A stretch of 15,067 nt of DNA, from NCBI GenBank assembly GCA_007125455.1, contig SLDE01000080.1, positions 1-15,067 of the forward strand, given 5' to 3'. Below the pieces are notes generated by a model. The model made no database searches. It was not told where the DNA came from and saw nothing but the letters and a program-made list of their open reading frames with translations. The translations under genes and the position numbers were made by a program. This document shows, one piece after another, positions 14,590 to 15,067 of the stretch. This DNA comes from Ectothiorhodospiraceae bacterium. GTDB lineage: Bacteria > Pseudomonadota > Gammaproteobacteria > Thiohalomonadales > Thiohalomonadaceae. Position 1 is the stretch's first letter. Each line of letters starts with the position of its first letter.

Positions 14590-14989
14590 GGTTGTGCTAT
14601 TTCCGCTCAGTGCTAAAGCCAACAGGTTGCCGCAAATCACGCCCCCTGCCAAGACGTATTGCGTGCTGTCAGACAGCATCCGACAAAAAAACAGGTCAAA
14701 GCGCTGTTGCGGCAATGCACTGGCTGCGCAAAAATGCGACTCAGCTATCGCGGTATCCCGTAGTAGCATCCCCTACGAACAACGAAATCGACACGGAAAA
14801 AGTTCAAACTCAGTGCTTACAATTCACTACAATTGGTGCTAGAACTTACTGTAACAACCGCCAGGCAGGCTCGGGGGAGTGGTGTGTATGAGACACCGGG
14901 CGGCTGCGTTACTTACCCCCCTGCCGAGGAGGGTCATCGGCAGTTGGCTGAAAAAAAACAAACCCTAAAATTAAGGAGCGACCAGGACA
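14590..14989. other. Gene-free gap between the cysteine-rich gene and the chemotaxis receptor
   Basis: This stretch of 400 bp holds no gene I can support. The left part presumably contains the promoter of the minus-strand cysteine-rich gene, but none is obvious. The right part (from about 14851) has nested inverted repeats described separately. A TTCAAA and a TACAAT with a 19 bp spacer lie just before the structured part and could be a weak promoter for the receptor gene. Confidence 0.5.
14851..14943 (+). promoter_or_regulatory. Structured leader upstream of the chemotaxis receptor
   Basis: Nested stems are visible: GTAAC/GTTAC (14851-14855 with 14908-14912), CCGCC/GGCGG (14858-14862 with 14899-14903), and an inner hairpin GGTGT/ACACC (14881-14885 with 14893-14897). 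A separate perfect 7 bp hairpin CTGCCGA/TCGGCAG (14921-14927 with 14937-14943) follows, 46 nt before the start codon. It could be a regulatory 5' leader. I do not see the conserved core of the c-di-GMP (GEMM) riboswitch. Confidence 0.4.
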
Positions 14990-15067
14990 ATGATGTATTT
15001 AATGAAGAACCTCTCCATCGGCAAGCGTATCGGCATTGGTTTTACCCTGGTGCTGGTGCTGATGGCC
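14990..15067 (+). CDS. Methyl-accepting chemotaxis protein, N-terminal fragment
   Basis: Only the first 26 codons are inside the window. They read M-M-Y-L-M-K-N-L-S-I-G-K-R-I-G-I-G-F and then a hydrophobic segment (T-L-V-L-V-L-M-A). This is the typical opening of a chemoreceptor: a short basic N-terminus followed by the first transmembrane helix. AAGGAG at 14973-14978 lies 11 nt before the first ATG (14990); the second ATG (14993) or the one at 15002 are alternatives. The ligand-binding, HAMP and signalling domains would lie beyond the window, so the ligand is unknown. A sensor kinase or diguanylate cyclase with a similar first helix cannot be excluded. Confidence 0.75.
   Translation, partial: MMYLMKNLSIGKRIGIGFTLVLVLMA

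Noticed and set aside
14590..14769. 60-residue N-terminal extension of the cysteine-rich protein with a hydrophobic stretch
   Set aside because: No good ribosome-binding site is present at the upstream starts. The ATG at 14589 begins right before the first CxxC motif, so the extension is probably non-coding.
14851..14943. c-di-GMP (GEMM) riboswitch
   Set aside because: Context before a chemoreceptor is suggestive, but the conserved GEMM core sequences are not visible, so only an unnamed structured leader is reported.

Overview
The window looks like chromosomal DNA of a free-living gammaproteobacterium of moderately high GC. Evidence: NudF, MobA, ferrochelatase, long-form adenylate kinase and Hsp15 read closely like their Enterobacteria/Pseudomonas counterparts; adk and hemH are neighbours as in E. 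coli; the Lon is of a second subfamily that I associate with Pseudomonas; and a chemotaxis receptor and a small flagellar-rod-like protein imply motility. One gene (9505-10650) resembles the DsrS protein of sulfur-oxidising purple bacteria, so a sulfur-oxidising lineage (Chromatiales-like) is plausible but not proven. I see no phage, insertion sequence, CRISPR, tRNA or rRNA.

Layout. (1) 55-954, minus: nudF (ADP-ribose diphosphatase) followed by a 75-residue flagellar-rod-like protein. (2) 1014-3387, plus: mobA overlapping a mobB-moeA fusion, a compact molybdenum-cofactor maturation unit that ends in a strong terminator. (3) 3498-4025, minus: a Lys/Ala-rich histone-H1-like protein with its own terminator and a good promoter. 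(4) 4272-6665, plus: a Lon protease preceded by an AT-rich region of about 250 bp. (5) 6794-8558, minus: adk then hemH. Palindromic repeats lie downstream of hemH and upstream of adk. (6) 8942-13348, minus: a four-gene cluster in transcription order MoxR-type AAA+ ATPase, HExxH/VWA-domain protein, DsrS-like protein, and an unrecognised 187-residue protein. The first two gaps are each filled by a palindromic element of about 145 bp built from CTCTGCGT-type units. (7) 13502-14589, minus: a small four-cysteine protein overlapping hslR, then a terminator, then a thioredoxin. (8) 14990-end, plus: the first 26 codons of a methyl-accepting chemotaxis protein behind a leader with several nested inverted repeats.

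How the genes fit together. MobA, MobB and MoeA act in successive late steps of molybdenum-cofactor synthesis (Mo insertion, then GMP addition). Adk and HemH are housekeeping. Lon, Hsp15 and thioredoxin are protein- and ribosome-quality functions. The MoxR/VWA pair is of the general type (compare CbbQ/CbbO, NorQ/NorD, RavA/ViaA) in which an AAA+ ATPase and a MIDAS-containing partner remodel or activate a metalloenzyme. The DsrS-like and 187-residue proteins look like dedicated partners, which makes this cluster the best candidate here for an uncharacterised system. Start sites were chosen from ribosome-binding sites and family N-termini, and several differ from the longest open frame.
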